From Bacteroidales bacterium (GTDB lineage: Bacteria; Bacteroidota; Bacteroidia; Bacteroidales; PXBB01), in NCBI GenBank assembly GCA_028698995.1, contig JAQVVM010000015.1:1-64000 (forward strand): a stretch of 64,000 bases of DNA, given 5' to 3'. Below, in pieces: positions 35,976 to 44,802 of this stretch; within the stretch, counting starts at the first letter, position 1; every line of letters starts with the position of its first letter. Position numbers and translations under genes: made by a program. A model generated the notes under the pieces. The model did no database searches. It had not been told where the DNA came from and saw only the letters and a list, made by a program, of their open reading frames with translations.

Positions 35976-38506
35976 AACCGGAATACCGCGCTTATTCTAA
36001 CTCCAAATTTTTCAGGCTTATTGCCGAAACTATCATTATTAAGATAAGTCAAGCGGTGAACGGCCTCAACACGAAAAACTTTAATTATATTTTCGATACC
36101 GTAAGAAACTTCAACATAGGGTTTATTTATGTCTAATGTTTTAAAAGAAGTAATGGGATTACCAATGTTGTCGGTTGCAGGGAGGATGCCTTCGGGGTTG
36201 TTCTGAATATTATAAATACCATTTCTTTTTTCGTCAAAACTGCCATAAGCAATACTTGCTGTTGTCACAGAACGTAAGCGTAGTTTTTTAATGATTGGAA
36301 TTTTATCTAATATAAAACCATCTTGCCTGTATGTTAGAAATATTTCTGCTGATTCATCAGCAAGAAATTCTCCATATTTCATAAGATTAAATGTTTTTTC
36401 GTTTCTGAAAAAGGATTCGTTTCCGGGGAAAAGATTTAATAGGGGATAGGGCAGCGGTGTAAAACATTTTGACAGCTTGATATCGTACGAAAAAGCACCA
36501 AGACCTCCAAGTAATATATTATGATGGATTCCGACTGAAACCTTATGATAGTTAAAATTACTTTTAAATACATTTTTAAGTCCCAAGGTGTAATTTAAGG
36601 TGATGGCAGGAGCCTTTTTCAGAGCAACTGGGAAACGCTCGTTCTTATCCACAATAAATGTGGCTTTAGGTTGGTAGAAAGAGGTAAAAGAAATCTCAGA
36701 AACGATAATATCTTTTCTGATAATAGTTCTTGCTGCATCTGCAAAATAGGCAAAATAATAATCGGGACTTAATGGACTATAGAATTTGTTTTTAAACACT
36801 ACTTTTTGTGTAAAACCTCTGAATAAATCTGTTTCGAACCAAACCCGCCCTGTTTTTATACTGTTGAGTTTATCGGCACCCCCAAATGATGAAGCAAAAG
36901 AAAGAAATGCACTGTTTGAGTAAAACTCATCAAGCGCACCAAGATTTTCAACATCTTCTGCATATTGGACACCAATTTTTGTCCAGCTCTTTCGGGATAA
37001 AAAGCGCTCTAACTGTGCATTATACTTAAACTTTCTATCTTTTGTGCCATAAGCCAAAAATCCTTTAGCAACCCATTTCTGGCTAAAGGCTGAGTTCGTC
37101 CTGAATCCCAAACGGAAACGATGTCCTTCCACTTCATTATTCTTATATAAAAGAAGATAGGGCCCAATTTCAACTTTACCTAAATTAAAATAGCCTTTTA
37201 TTGACATGTTGACAAGTGCAGCCAGAAACTTAACTGAACTTCTGAGTTTAAGGGAATCAATATTTGTGTTTGTCTCTACGTCGAGACTGTCAAATACACC
37301 AGCACGTAATACCTGCCACGTCTCATCATTTACATTGCTGGCTGTATCTGCTACTTCCAGTTCTTTATCATAATAGCTAAGCGGATGACTGCTATCAGTA
37401 CTAAAATTGTCATTAATAATATAGGCACTAATGAAAATATTAATGGCATCGGCTAGAATTCTTGTTTTTTGTGGAAACCATACTTCTGAGTGAGCAGGCA
37501 TAAGATCCTGCTGTATTTTAATGCGTTCAATAAAGTTCAGGTTTGCTTCTTTACCAACTTCAACCGAAATACGTTTCATAGCAAATGTGGTGTCATTTAT
37601 CCAAACACTGCCACTGAAAGTTAAATCCTCTTTTCTTCTTGGCACAATCCTTATTTCGTAGCAATATTTATCACCAATGAATAAACTGTCTGTAAGATAG
37701 TATTTATAATAAATTTGACCATTTGATGAAATAGGGGAAATAAAGTTTTTATCTAAGATTCTAACAAAGTTTTCATAAAAGTTGTATTTGGTGTTCTTTT
37801 GGATAAGTTGTGTAAGCATAGCGGTTTCAATATCTGCAAGGCTATTTGTAGAGGTTGCTTTGATAGTAACTTTTTCTCTTTCGGGAAAATTCAGATAACT
37901 GATACTTGAAAAGACTTCGCTCATATATACAGGCAAAGCCGGCATGGCATTTTCATCGGCCACAACGGAGAAATTATTAAAGGCACCTTCTGAACTTGTA
38001 TCTCTAGGTGCTTTGTTGTTAAATAATCTGCGCAAATAAACCTGAGTTTTTGCATAGCTATCAAATTCATAGGCCTCGAGATTATCAGCGTTTACTTTAT
38101 CTTTGTTTGCCCACACCTTTTTAAGTAATGTGATAGCAGGATTTTCTCCAGGCACAATTATTACCTCTGCCAAACCAATCATAGAAGGATTTAACTGAAA
38201 ATTAACGGATTGAATTATCCCTTTTTCAATAAGTTTAGTTGATGTATTGTAACCCACAAAACTTACAGTCAGAGAATCTGTTGCTTCAAGAGAGGTGAGT
38301 TCGTAATACCCTTCAAAATCAGTTGTAGTTCCAATCGTGGTGTTCTTAAAATATACATTGGCAAAAGCTACAGGTTCAAGTGTGGATGCGTCTATTACAC
38401 GTCCCGAAATGACTGTGGTTTGTCCTGATGCCGTAAAAAAAAATACAGTAATGAAAATAAAAGTGAAAAATGTTAAAATAGAATTTAGACCATATTTAAT
38501 TTTCAT
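35972..38506 (-). CDS. DUF5686 outer-membrane protein with carboxypeptidase-like domain
   Basis: An 844-residue exported protein. I chose ATG 38506, giving a clean signal peptide (1-28, ending FFTASGQ); ATG 38524 is possible. A carboxypeptidase-regulatory-like (CarboxypepD_reg-like) beta-sandwich follows (about 29-115; SGRVIDASTLEPVAFANVYF, DFEGYYEL), as in TonB-type receptors. The rest is the DUF5686 domain, with a central part (KVWANKDKVNADNLEAYEFDSYAKTQVYL) and a long C-terminal region of amphipathic strands ending in KFGVRISAVFRF, a terminal aromatic typical of outer-membrane barrels. Function is unknown; it is common in Bacteroidota. It is not in an SusC/SusD pair. Confidence 0.85.
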   Translation of the reverse strand: MKIKYGLNSILTFFTFIFITVFFFTASGQTTVISGRVIDASTLEPVAFANVYFKNTTIGTTTDFEGYYELTSLEATDSLTVSFVGYNTSTKLIEKGIIQSVNFQLNPSMIGLAEVIIVPGENPAITLLKKVWANKDKVNADNLEAYEFDSYAKTQVYLRRLFNNKAPRDTSSEGAFNNFSVVADENAMPALPVYMSEVFSSISYLNFPEREKVTIKATSTNSLADIETAMLTQLIQKNTKYNFYENFVRILDKNFISPISSNGQIYYKYYLTDSLFIGDKYCYEIRIVPRRKEDLTFSGSVWINDTTFAMKRISVEVGKEANLNFIERIKIQQDLMPAHSEVWFPQKTRILADAINIFISAYIINDNFSTDSSHPLSYYDKELEVADTASNVNDETWQVLRAGVFDSLDVETNTNIDSLKLRSSVKFLAALVNMSIKGYFNLGKVEIGPYLLLYKNNEVEGHRFRLGFRTNSAFSQKWVAKGFLAYGTKDRKFKYNAQLERFLSRKSWTKIGVQYAEDVENLGALDEFYSNSAFLSFASSFGGADKLNSIKTGRVWFETDLFRGFTQKVVFKNKFYSPLSPDYYFAYFADAARTIIRKDIIVSEISFTSFYQPKATFIVDKNERFPVALKKAPAITLNYTLGLKNVFKSNFNYHKVSVGIHHNILLGGLGAFSYDIKLSKCFTPLPYPLLNLFPGNESFFRNEKTFNLMKYGEFLADESAEIFLTYRQDGFILDKIPIIKKLRLRSVTTASIAYGSFDEKRNGIYNIQNNPEGILPATDNIGNPITSFKTLDINKPYVEVSYGIENIIKVFRVEAVHRLTYLNNDSFGNKPEKFGVRISAVFRF

Positions 38507-38644
38507 AATCATGTTTTCAAGCATAAATTACTGGCAAAGCAAAACAAAAATACATATTAATTTTATCATTAAATAAATTGGATTTAAAGACAAGATGAAA
38601 CTCGTATGGGTATTATTTTTTCCTTCACATAATAAGCTCATTCG

Positions 38645-38674
38645 TTGCATTTTTATTTAATTTAATTACTTTTG
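38645..38674 (+). promoter_or_regulatory. Promoter of the popT-aroE operon
   Basis: TTG at 38645-38647, 19 nt, then TACTTTTG at 38667-38674, 29 nt before the start at 38703. It matches both elements of the Bacteroidota consensus. Confidence 0.6.
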
Positions 38675-38702
38675 TGCTCTAATCACATAAAGGTTTAAAA
38701 CT

Positions 38703-39632
38703 ATGTTAAAATATTTGATAATTTCTCTTAAGGGCATTGGGATGGGTGCCGCAAATGTTATTCCAGGTGTTTCGGGTGGTACTATTGCCCTCATAACAGG
38801 TATTTTTGAACGTTTGATAAATGCCATCAAATCATTTGATCTGACAGCATTAAAACTTTTATTCACCGGAAAGTTTAAAAGTCTTGCAAAACACATAGAT
38901 CTCAGTTTTTTAATTGCTCTTTTTGCCGGCATTGGAATTGCAATTATTAGTTTTGCAAAATTGTTTGAGTATCTTTTTAACAATTACCCTGTTTACATTT
39001 GGTCTTATTTTTTTGGGTTGATTTTGGCATCTGTATTTTTTGTGGGAAGAACGGTAAATAAGTGGACATTATCAGTTATTATAATTTTTATTTTAGGGAC
39101 TGCTATTGCGGTTGTTCTTTCATTATTAACTCCTGCATCAGAAAATGACAATATATTTTTTCTTTTTATTTGTGGTATTGTTGCTGCTTGCAGTATGATA
39201 CTTCCCGGCATTTCAGGTTCATTTGTCCTTGTGCTGATGGGAAATTATGAACTTGTAATGATTAATGCAGTGAACGACATGAACTTGGCTGTTCTTCTTC
39301 CTGTTGTTGTTGGAGCAGGATTTGGATTAATCGCATTCTCCTATATTTTGTCATGGATATTTAAGAAATTTCGGGATCATACCATAGCAATACTTACAGG
39401 ATTTATCTTCGGTTCTTTGGGCATTATCTGGCCATGGAAAACCACTCTGTATAAAATGACAGAAATGGGTGATTTTATTTTAAGTCGTAAAGGAGAGAAA
39501 ATTGTCACAGGATATGACTGGTTTTTCCCTACATCATTTAATCAGGAAGTTGTTTTTGCAGCTTTTTTTATAGTCGTTGGCATATTATGTATCTGGGTTA
39601 CAGAGTTTCTTGCCAGTAAAAAAACAAGCTAA
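38703..39632 (+). CDS. popT: DUF368 undecaprenyl-phosphate translocase (PopT-type)
   Basis: A 309-residue inner-membrane protein of the DUF368 family, with about eight to ten hydrophobic helices. The family was recently assigned as a C55-phosphate transporter (PopT) that returns undecaprenyl phosphate to the inner face for reuse in peptidoglycan and glycan assembly. Two inverted-repeat signatures are visible: GIGMGAANVIPGVSGGTIAL near the N-terminus and CSMILPGISGSFVLVLMGNY in the second half, both with conserved PG(V/I)SG. It overlaps aroE by one base (TAATG type), so the two are coupled. Specificity here is inferred from the family. Confidence 0.88.
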   Translation: MLKYLIISLKGIGMGAANVIPGVSGGTIALITGIFERLINAIKSFDLTALKLLFTGKFKSLAKHIDLSFLIALFAGIGIAIISFAKLFEYLFNNYPVYIWSYFFGLILASVFFVGRTVNKWTLSVIIIFILGTAIAVVLSLLTPASENDNIFFLFICGIVAACSMILPGISGSFVLVLMGNYELVMINAVNDMNLAVLLPVVVGAGFGLIAFSYILSWIFKKFRDHTIAILTGFIFGSLGIIWPWKTTLYKMTEMGDFILSRKGEKIVTGYDWFFPTSFNQEVVFAAFFIVVGILCIWVTEFLASKKTS

Positions 39633-40384
39633 TGAAGATCTTCGGAATCATTGGTTTTCCACTGGAACATTCATTTTCCCCCACATATTTTAAAAGGAAA
39701 TTTCAATCTGAAAACCTTTCCGGTTATGATTACCGTTTATTTACGATGAAAGATGTAAAGCAGATAAGAGCCTTATGCTGTTCTATGCCTGAGTTATCCG
39801 GACTTAATGTTACAATTCCTCATAAAATCAATATTATAGAATTTCTAGACGAAATTGATGAGCAGGCTGCAAACATAGGGGCTGTTAACACTTTAAAAAT
39901 CACACATTTAAGTGATAGAGTTCACATCAAGGGGTATAATACAGATTGTGACGGGTTTAATGAAGTACTAAAGACTTATGACTTATCGAGACACAAAAAA
40001 GCATTGGTTTTGGGTACAGGTGGTGCCGCTTTGGCAGTGGCTTTTGCACTTAGGAAACACAACATTACCACAACTTTCGTTTCGCGAAAAGCTCAACAAA
40101 AGGATATTCTGAATTATTCATCCCTTTCATCGGAAGTGATGACATCACATACAATCATCATTAATGCAACACCCTTAGGCATGTTCCCAAATATAAACGA
40201 TTGTGTAAATATTCCCTTTAATCTAACAGGGAGAAACCATCTTTTTATTGACCTCATATACAATCCGGAAACGACTAAGTTTCTAAAAAATGCCCAAAAA
40301 CAAAATGCATTAACTTGTAATGGAATAGGGATGTTGCATGCACAGGCAGAAAAATCCTGGCAGATCTGGAACGAAAATCAATAA
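39632..40384 (+). CDS. aroE: Shikimate dehydrogenase
   Basis: A 250-residue enzyme that reduces 3-dehydroshikimate to shikimate with NADPH in aromatic amino-acid synthesis. Shikimate-binding segment IIGFPLEHSFSPTYFK, catalytic Lys and Asn in LNVTIPHKINIIEFLDE and GAVNTLKI, NADP Rossmann loop VLGTGGAALAVAFAL, and INATPLGMFPN; the end has GIGMLHAQAEKSWQIW. Length is slightly short of the usual 270 but complete. It overlaps DUF368 by one base. A decayed copy of its 3' end lies about 1.8 kb downstream (see 42015). Confidence 0.93.
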   Translation: MKIFGIIGFPLEHSFSPTYFKRKFQSENLSGYDYRLFTMKDVKQIRALCCSMPELSGLNVTIPHKINIIEFLDEIDEQAANIGAVNTLKITHLSDRVHIKGYNTDCDGFNEVLKTYDLSRHKKALVLGTGGAALAVAFALRKHNITTTFVSRKAQQKDILNYSSLSSEVMTSHTIIINATPLGMFPNINDCVNIPFNLTGRNHLFIDLIYNPETTKFLKNAQKQNALTCNGIGMLHAQAEKSWQIWNENQ

Positions 40385-40618
40385 TTTTCAGGTTATTGAG
40401 TACTAGGAACATAGGGCAAAAATTGTAAAATATTTTGGGTGTGCCATGAATGAGCAGAAAATTCAGACTATACATCAACATTGTACAAATTGAAATGAGA
40501 AAAATACTATTCAAGTTAATCTGCTCCCTGAAGAAAGAAAAAGAATTTTTGTTGTTGACAAATCTAGATGTATTGTCGTTACTCCTAATTTTTTTTGAAG
40601 TAAACATAGTATTTAAAA

Positions 40619-40650
40619 TTTGTTTTATACTAATATTTTTTATATATTTG
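40619..40650 (+). promoter_or_regulatory. Promoter of the T9SS type A protein gene
   Basis: TTTG at 40619-40622, 20 nt, then TATATTTG at 40643-40650, 32 nt before the start at 40682. The rest of the 297-nt gap from aroE has no gene I can support. Confidence 0.6.
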
Positions 40651-40681
40651 CCTCTATAATAAATTTAAAACCAGATAAACT

Positions 40682-41776
40682 ATGAAAAAATTAACTCTTA
40701 TTGTTTTATTATTTACTGTTTTTAGTTTAAAAGCACAAATTGTATTAGACGCTAATGATTTTCCTGCGCCAAGTTTATTAAGAACATATCATGGTGTAAC
40801 CGATTCAAGTGGGTCTTTAAACAGTATTGTATCGCTTGGAAATGCCGGTGCTAATGGTGTTTACACCCTTGGCAATATTGCCTCCCTGGCTACAGAAGTA
40901 TCAACCACCAGTTGTCTGTCGCCTTCAGCTACACCTTTTGCTGCACAACACACCAATTCGGATATGGCACTTTACTGGCGTACTTTTTTTATTATGGGCG
41001 ACACCTGTGCATGGCTCTGGACATATTATGATTTAAATGCCAACAGCGTTCTTCTGAATGGCGTTTCTGCTATTGTTGATACCTCGTATTTTATGAACCT
41101 GCAACACGGACCTCATGTTTCTTACACCCCCCCCTTATCTAAAAACCTTGAAATGTTAAGTACCAATTACGCACTTGGCTATACCTATAAAGACAGTGCT
41201 ACGTCAAATATATATATGGATTTGCAATGGCCTCTGGTGGTTGCTGCCAAACTTACTATTGATGTTAACGTTGATGGCTGGGGTACACTTACTACTCCTA
41301 TAGGTAATTATCAGGTACTAAGAGTTAAACAAATATGGAAACAAGCTGACGACTTCATCCAACCGGACGATACCCTTGGCGTAATTCAATACCCCGAATA
41401 TGAAATTTATCATCAGTATATATTTTATGCCAAACATATTGGCACACCTGTGGCTTATGTTACTATGGACTCTACATTTACAAATATTGTGGGTGTAAAA
41501 TATACAGATTACATTTATACATCTATTAATGAAAATCAAAGCAATAACCTCGTAGTAACAGGTGATAATAGCTCTTTTCTAAAAATCTGGAACCCCGATA
41601 ATACCTGTGATTTTGACCTAAAAATTTACGACATAAGCGGAAAAGAAATCTTGATACAATACAATCTATCTGATTACGAAATAAATATAAACACCGAACA
41701 TTTCAATGCGGGAGTGTATCTCATATGCCTTTCAAACAATAATAGCGTTTACAGATCCAAATATCTTATCAGATAA
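40682..41776 (+). CDS. Secreted protein with T9SS type A sorting domain
   Basis: A 364-residue exported protein of unknown function. Signal peptide 1-19 (ending FSLKAQ). The body (about 20-285) is beta-rich with many Ser, Thr and Tyr residues and contains a segment DGWGTLTTPIGNYQVLRVKQ seen in other Bacteroidota secreted proteins. The last 75 residues form a Por-secretion tail: FDLKIYDISGKEIL, then AGVYLICLSNNNSVYRSKYL, ending with basic residues, a type A signal for type IX export and anchoring. It is a single gene behind its own promoter, in an accessory pocket between aroE and the Mrr gene. Confidence 0.85.
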   Translation: MKKLTLIVLLFTVFSLKAQIVLDANDFPAPSLLRTYHGVTDSSGSLNSIVSLGNAGANGVYTLGNIASLATEVSTTSCLSPSATPFAAQHTNSDMALYWRTFFIMGDTCAWLWTYYDLNANSVLLNGVSAIVDTSYFMNLQHGPHVSYTPPLSKNLEMLSTNYALGYTYKDSATSNIYMDLQWPLVVAAKLTIDVNVDGWGTLTTPIGNYQVLRVKQIWKQADDFIQPDDTLGVIQYPEYEIYHQYIFYAKHIGTPVAYVTMDSTFTNIVGVKYTDYIYTSINENQSNNLVVTGDNSSFLKIWNPDNTCDFDLKIYDISGKEILIQYNLSDYEININTEHFNAGVYLICLSNNNSVYRSKYLIR

Positions 41777-42205
41777 AATTTTTCTTATCCCCTTTGGTAT
41801 TCTGAAAGGGAAAACTAAGGTTTCACAGAGGATCGGTATATACCAAACAACCAACAAGACAATAAAAATAAGGAGGGTTGGTATCGTTTGAAAATGGATA
41901 TTTTCAATTAAACATATGCTTCAGGAGATGAAAAGTCTCTAAGAAATAATACATAGTTGCATAGCTCTTATGCCTTGTTTAGAGTATATAACAGGGAGTA
42001 TTAGAAATTATTAAGAAACAGAAAAGTCAGGTATATACAAATCAGTAGCGACTAAGTTTTCAAAAAATGCCCAAGTACAAAATGAATTACCCGAATTCAG
42101 CATTAGAAAATGCTGAATCGATAAAGATTTATTTCCAATGCCTTTCAAAAAAGCCATTGGATAAATCATATCGGGGTTACTCTAATGGAATCATTAGTTC
42201 GTTTT
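41777..42205 (+). other. Intergenic region with an aroE relic and a hairpin
   Basis: 429 bases with no intact gene, between two convergent genes. It holds the decayed aroE fragment described at 42015 and a perfect 10-bp hairpin (ATTCAGCATT at 42095-42104, AATGCTGAAT at 42109-42118, loop AGAA). The hairpin has no T-run, so a terminator role is only possible. Nothing recognisable lies in 41777-41985. Confidence 0.6.
42015..42116 (+). pseudogene. Decayed 3' fragment of an aroE-like gene
   Basis: From 42048 to 42091, 37 of 44 bases match the aroE 3' region at 40271-40314. Reading the frame through gives IYKSVATKFSKNAQVQN, against IYNPETTKFLKNAQKQN in AroE; a TAA lies just upstream at 42012 and the frame stops near 42115. 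A TAACAGGGAG match at 41989-41998 equals 40224-40233, with a 12-bp length difference between the two anchors. The fragment is too short and broken to encode a protein. It is a relic of a diverged aroE copy or of a duplication. Found by eye, so the extent is approximate. Confidence 0.5.
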
Positions 42206-43105
42206 TTATTGTTCATCAAAAAAGTCTTCGTCAATTTGCTTGATGTCATAAGTCGTTTTTACTTGAATTCCAACATTAAATTCGTGCATAAGAGAAACCA
42301 ATTTTTGTCCATCAATGCAAATTATTTTATGATGTGCTGAACGAGCTTTCTCAATAGCTTTGTCGTCAAATTCAGATGTCGTAACGAAAACACCTTTATT
42401 TGTGTCTCCACTCATTGCTCCGATAAAATTTCTGATGTCTTTTTCTCTTACTTTTCCTTCATTAAAGCGTTTCGCTTGAATATAAATTTTGTCTAGCCCA
42501 AGTTTATCTTCGTTAATAATTCCGTCAATTCCACCGTCATTGGATTTTGATGTTTCAATAAATTCACCATAACCCATTTTTTTAAGAAGCCTCAGCACAA
42601 CCTTTTCAAAAAAATAGGGGTCAATGCTTTTTAGTTTTTGCAGAAGTTCACTTTTAACCTCACTTTCAATTCTATTAAAACCTTCATCAATTAAGTCTTG
42701 CGGTGTTGAAATGTCAATTTGATTAATTTGTGTTTTTTTGCCTGAAGTGTCAACTGAAATTGATTGCTTTTCTGTCTTGTAAAACTCAAATAAACTCGCT
42801 TCGTTTTCTAAATCTCTTACATTCAAAGCTGCTGTATGATTTTTACCTTTTTCAGTAATTTGAACAAATCCACGTTGTGGTGATTCAACGTAACCACCCT
42901 TTTTCAAATATGTTTTACCCCATCCAATTCTGTTATCAATAAGCAAGTCACCAGATTTGGTTTCTTGTTTTAGTTGTTCCTCTGTCAATTTAGAATAGAA
43001 TTTCGATTTTACTGCTTCAATAAGCTCTCTATACTTATAAACTTTTCCATCTTTAAGTACTTCAAGTATTGGAATAAATGTTTGATCAAATTTTGGTATT
43101 TCCAT
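42206..43105 (-). CDS. mrr: Mrr-type modification-dependent restriction endonuclease
   Basis: A 299-residue type IV restriction enzyme that cuts foreign DNA carrying methylated bases. N-terminal winged-helix Mrr_N domain (1-95; FIPILEVLKDGKVYKYRELI, GWGKTYLKKGGYVESP). The catalytic Mrr_cat domain (about 160-285) shows a PD-(D/E)xK site: Asp194 in SNDGGIDGII and Gln210-Ala-Lys212 in IYIQAKRFNEGK. The core IGAMSGDTNKGVFVTTSEFD is typical. Complete, with no partner methylase (none is needed for type IV). It sits in a gene-poor accessory pocket beside the aroE relic, which is consistent with acquisition by transfer. Confidence 0.93.
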   Translation of the reverse strand: MEIPKFDQTFIPILEVLKDGKVYKYRELIEAVKSKFYSKLTEEQLKQETKSGDLLIDNRIGWGKTYLKKGGYVESPQRGFVQITEKGKNHTAALNVRDLENEASLFEFYKTEKQSISVDTSGKKTQINQIDISTPQDLIDEGFNRIESEVKSELLQKLKSIDPYFFEKVVLRLLKKMGYGEFIETSKSNDGGIDGIINEDKLGLDKIYIQAKRFNEGKVREKDIRNFIGAMSGDTNKGVFVTTSEFDDKAIEKARSAHHKIICIDGQKLVSLMHEFNVGIQVKTTYDIKQIDEDFFDEQ

Positions 43106-43166
43106 ATTGTCTTGTTGTCATTTTGTTTGTAAAATGTTGATTGTTGCACTGTCATTATAAAAATAA

Positions 43167-44801
43167 TCACTTACTATAGTGTTTGTTTAACTCCATGGCT
43201 TTTTGATAATATAAATTGGCTTTTTTAGGCTGATTGAAGCTTGTATAATAATCTCCTGCCAGTTCATAAATCGAAGGTAATAAGGGGTTCAGAGAAACAA
43301 ATAACTCAATCAATTTATCATCAATTTGATTGCAATCTTCACAATTAGTTTCATTTATAAGAATTTGTTTAAAGCGCTTATATCTTTCAAAATTTACATA
43401 TTCTTGGCTAAGCAGAAATGAGTCTGCTGGAATCTCAAAAGCCGTTTCATAAATTTCTGAATTATCTTCACGAACAAACCGGTTGTTGAATATTTTATTT
43501 AAGTCGTAAGCCACATAACGGCCCAATTGGTAAGGGTTTGTTGACACCCATACCATTAACCGGGACGGTTCAAAAATAACAGAATGGTGAGCAATGAGCT
43601 GATTGATGGCGTAAGGATTTCCCATTCCTATGTTCTGATTCCCCGGTCCTTCTCTGTCGCGCAATATAGTAGCAACTTTCAGATAATTTAAAGGAGTCAT
43701 ACTTGCTAAAAGCTCATCAACTCTCTTTTTTCGGTAAGGAGAATCGCTTATTTCTATACTTTCTGCATTAAGAGGATCGGTTTGAAAAGGTTCGGTTTGA
43801 AAATGATTCACACAGCTTAGATTGCTGACATCTGATTCAAAAACACCGAGTGTTTCTCCCGATTTTTCAATTATTACAGCTTTATTATCCTGAGCCGAAC
43901 CTATTAGAAAAGATTCAGCCACAAAGGTTTCATGAGCTCTGGATATTTCTATTGCTTCTTCGATGTTCTGGGCATACTGTAAAATTTCTCTGGTTAGAAT
44001 TGAGACAGGTGTTTTGGCGCTGGTTGGAATACCGGAGGGAGCAGCATTAATAGTGACACACAGCCCTTTTTCATTCATGCCGGAAACAACCCCAATCATT
44101 CCACCCCATGTAACAGACATAAATTTATATCCTTGGTCGGGATTGTAAAAAGCAACGATTTTTTCTTTAGAAAAATCATCTCCCACATAAAAATCGAAAT
44201 TACGTCCAATGATTAAAGTGCTGTCTTCACTTTTTCCATCCCATGCAGCAAAAGAAGTACAGCCAACCATTCCCATATTCTGAAGTGTGTGTCCAATATC
44301 GTGTGCGGCATGGTAGTTCAGCATTCTCAGATAAGGGGGGCCTACAAAAGAAAATTCCTCGGAAGCAGCTTTCGACACACCGTAAATTTCGAGTTGATAT
44401 TCTCTGCTAATATGTTCATCCAAATTTCTGTTGAACCAAGCAATGAAATATTTTAAAAATCGGAGGTAAAAATCTGCGGGAATCAATCTTCTTATTTCAT
44501 TCACAAAAGCTTTTTCCTGGTTGTAAATCAAATCCTTTGCAAGTATGCCATAGATGGCACCTCTTTCAAAAGCCTCACCTTCAATATACATTTCCCATAA
44601 GCCACTATCACTTCTTTTTAACCAGTTTCTTCCGCAGGAAAAGTAGTCGGGACCTAAAACGGTTCTGACATTATTTAATACTTCAAGATTATCCGGAACC
44701 GGAGGTTTAATTAAAACAAAAAAATTAAAATATAACAAAAAACCGACAATGAGAATGAGAAGTACCAGAAAAACCCGCAGCAGAATTTTTAAGAACCTCA
44801 T
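43167..44801 (-). CDS. C45-family autoproteolytic acyltransferase/hydrolase
   Basis: A 544-residue Ntn-hydrolase-fold protein of peptidase family C45 (acyl-CoA:6-APA acyltransferase relatives). It has an N-terminal membrane anchor (about 6-29), so the catalytic domain is probably periplasmic or envelope-facing. The expected self-cleavage site gives a new N-terminal Cys181 in MVGCTSFAAWDG, followed by IIGRNFDF (oxyanion/substrate Arg-Asn-Asp pattern). A later segment GMIGVVSGMNEKGLCVTINA is typical of Ntn hydrolases, and the C-terminus has a TPR-like helix pair. It is the last gene of a four-gene operon, one base after the oxidoreductase stop. In related gene clusters C45 proteins process N-acyl or aryl-polyene lipids; substrate unknown here. 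Confidence 0.85.
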   Translation of the reverse strand: MRFLKILLRVFLVLLILIVGFLLYFNFFVLIKPPVPDNLEVLNNVRTVLGPDYFSCGRNWLKRSDSGLWEMYIEGEAFERGAIYGILAKDLIYNQEKAFVNEIRRLIPADFYLRFLKYFIAWFNRNLDEHISREYQLEIYGVSKAASEEFSFVGPPYLRMLNYHAAHDIGHTLQNMGMVGCTSFAAWDGKSEDSTLIIGRNFDFYVGDDFSKEKIVAFYNPDQGYKFMSVTWGGMIGVVSGMNEKGLCVTINAAPSGIPTSAKTPVSILTREILQYAQNIEEAIEISRAHETFVAESFLIGSAQDNKAVIIEKSGETLGVFESDVSNLSCVNHFQTEPFQTDPLNAESIEISDSPYRKKRVDELLASMTPLNYLKVATILRDREGPGNQNIGMGNPYAINQLIAHHSVIFEPSRLMVWVSTNPYQLGRYVAYDLNKIFNNRFVREDNSEIYETAFEIPADSFLLSQEYVNFERYKRFKQILINETNCEDCNQIDDKLIELFVSLNPLLPSIYELAGDYYTSFNQPKKANLYYQKAMELNKHYSK

Positions 44802-44802
44802 G

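Noticed and set aside
40450-40659. A 69-residue open frame between aroE and the T9SS type A gene
   Set aside because: It overlaps the promoter of the next gene, lacks any recognisable pattern and is within chance for AT-rich DNA.
42095-42118. The 10-bp hairpin as a rho-independent terminator for the T9SS type A gene
   Set aside because: The stem is perfect but there is no T-run on either side and it lies about 320 nt from the stop; kept only as a structure.
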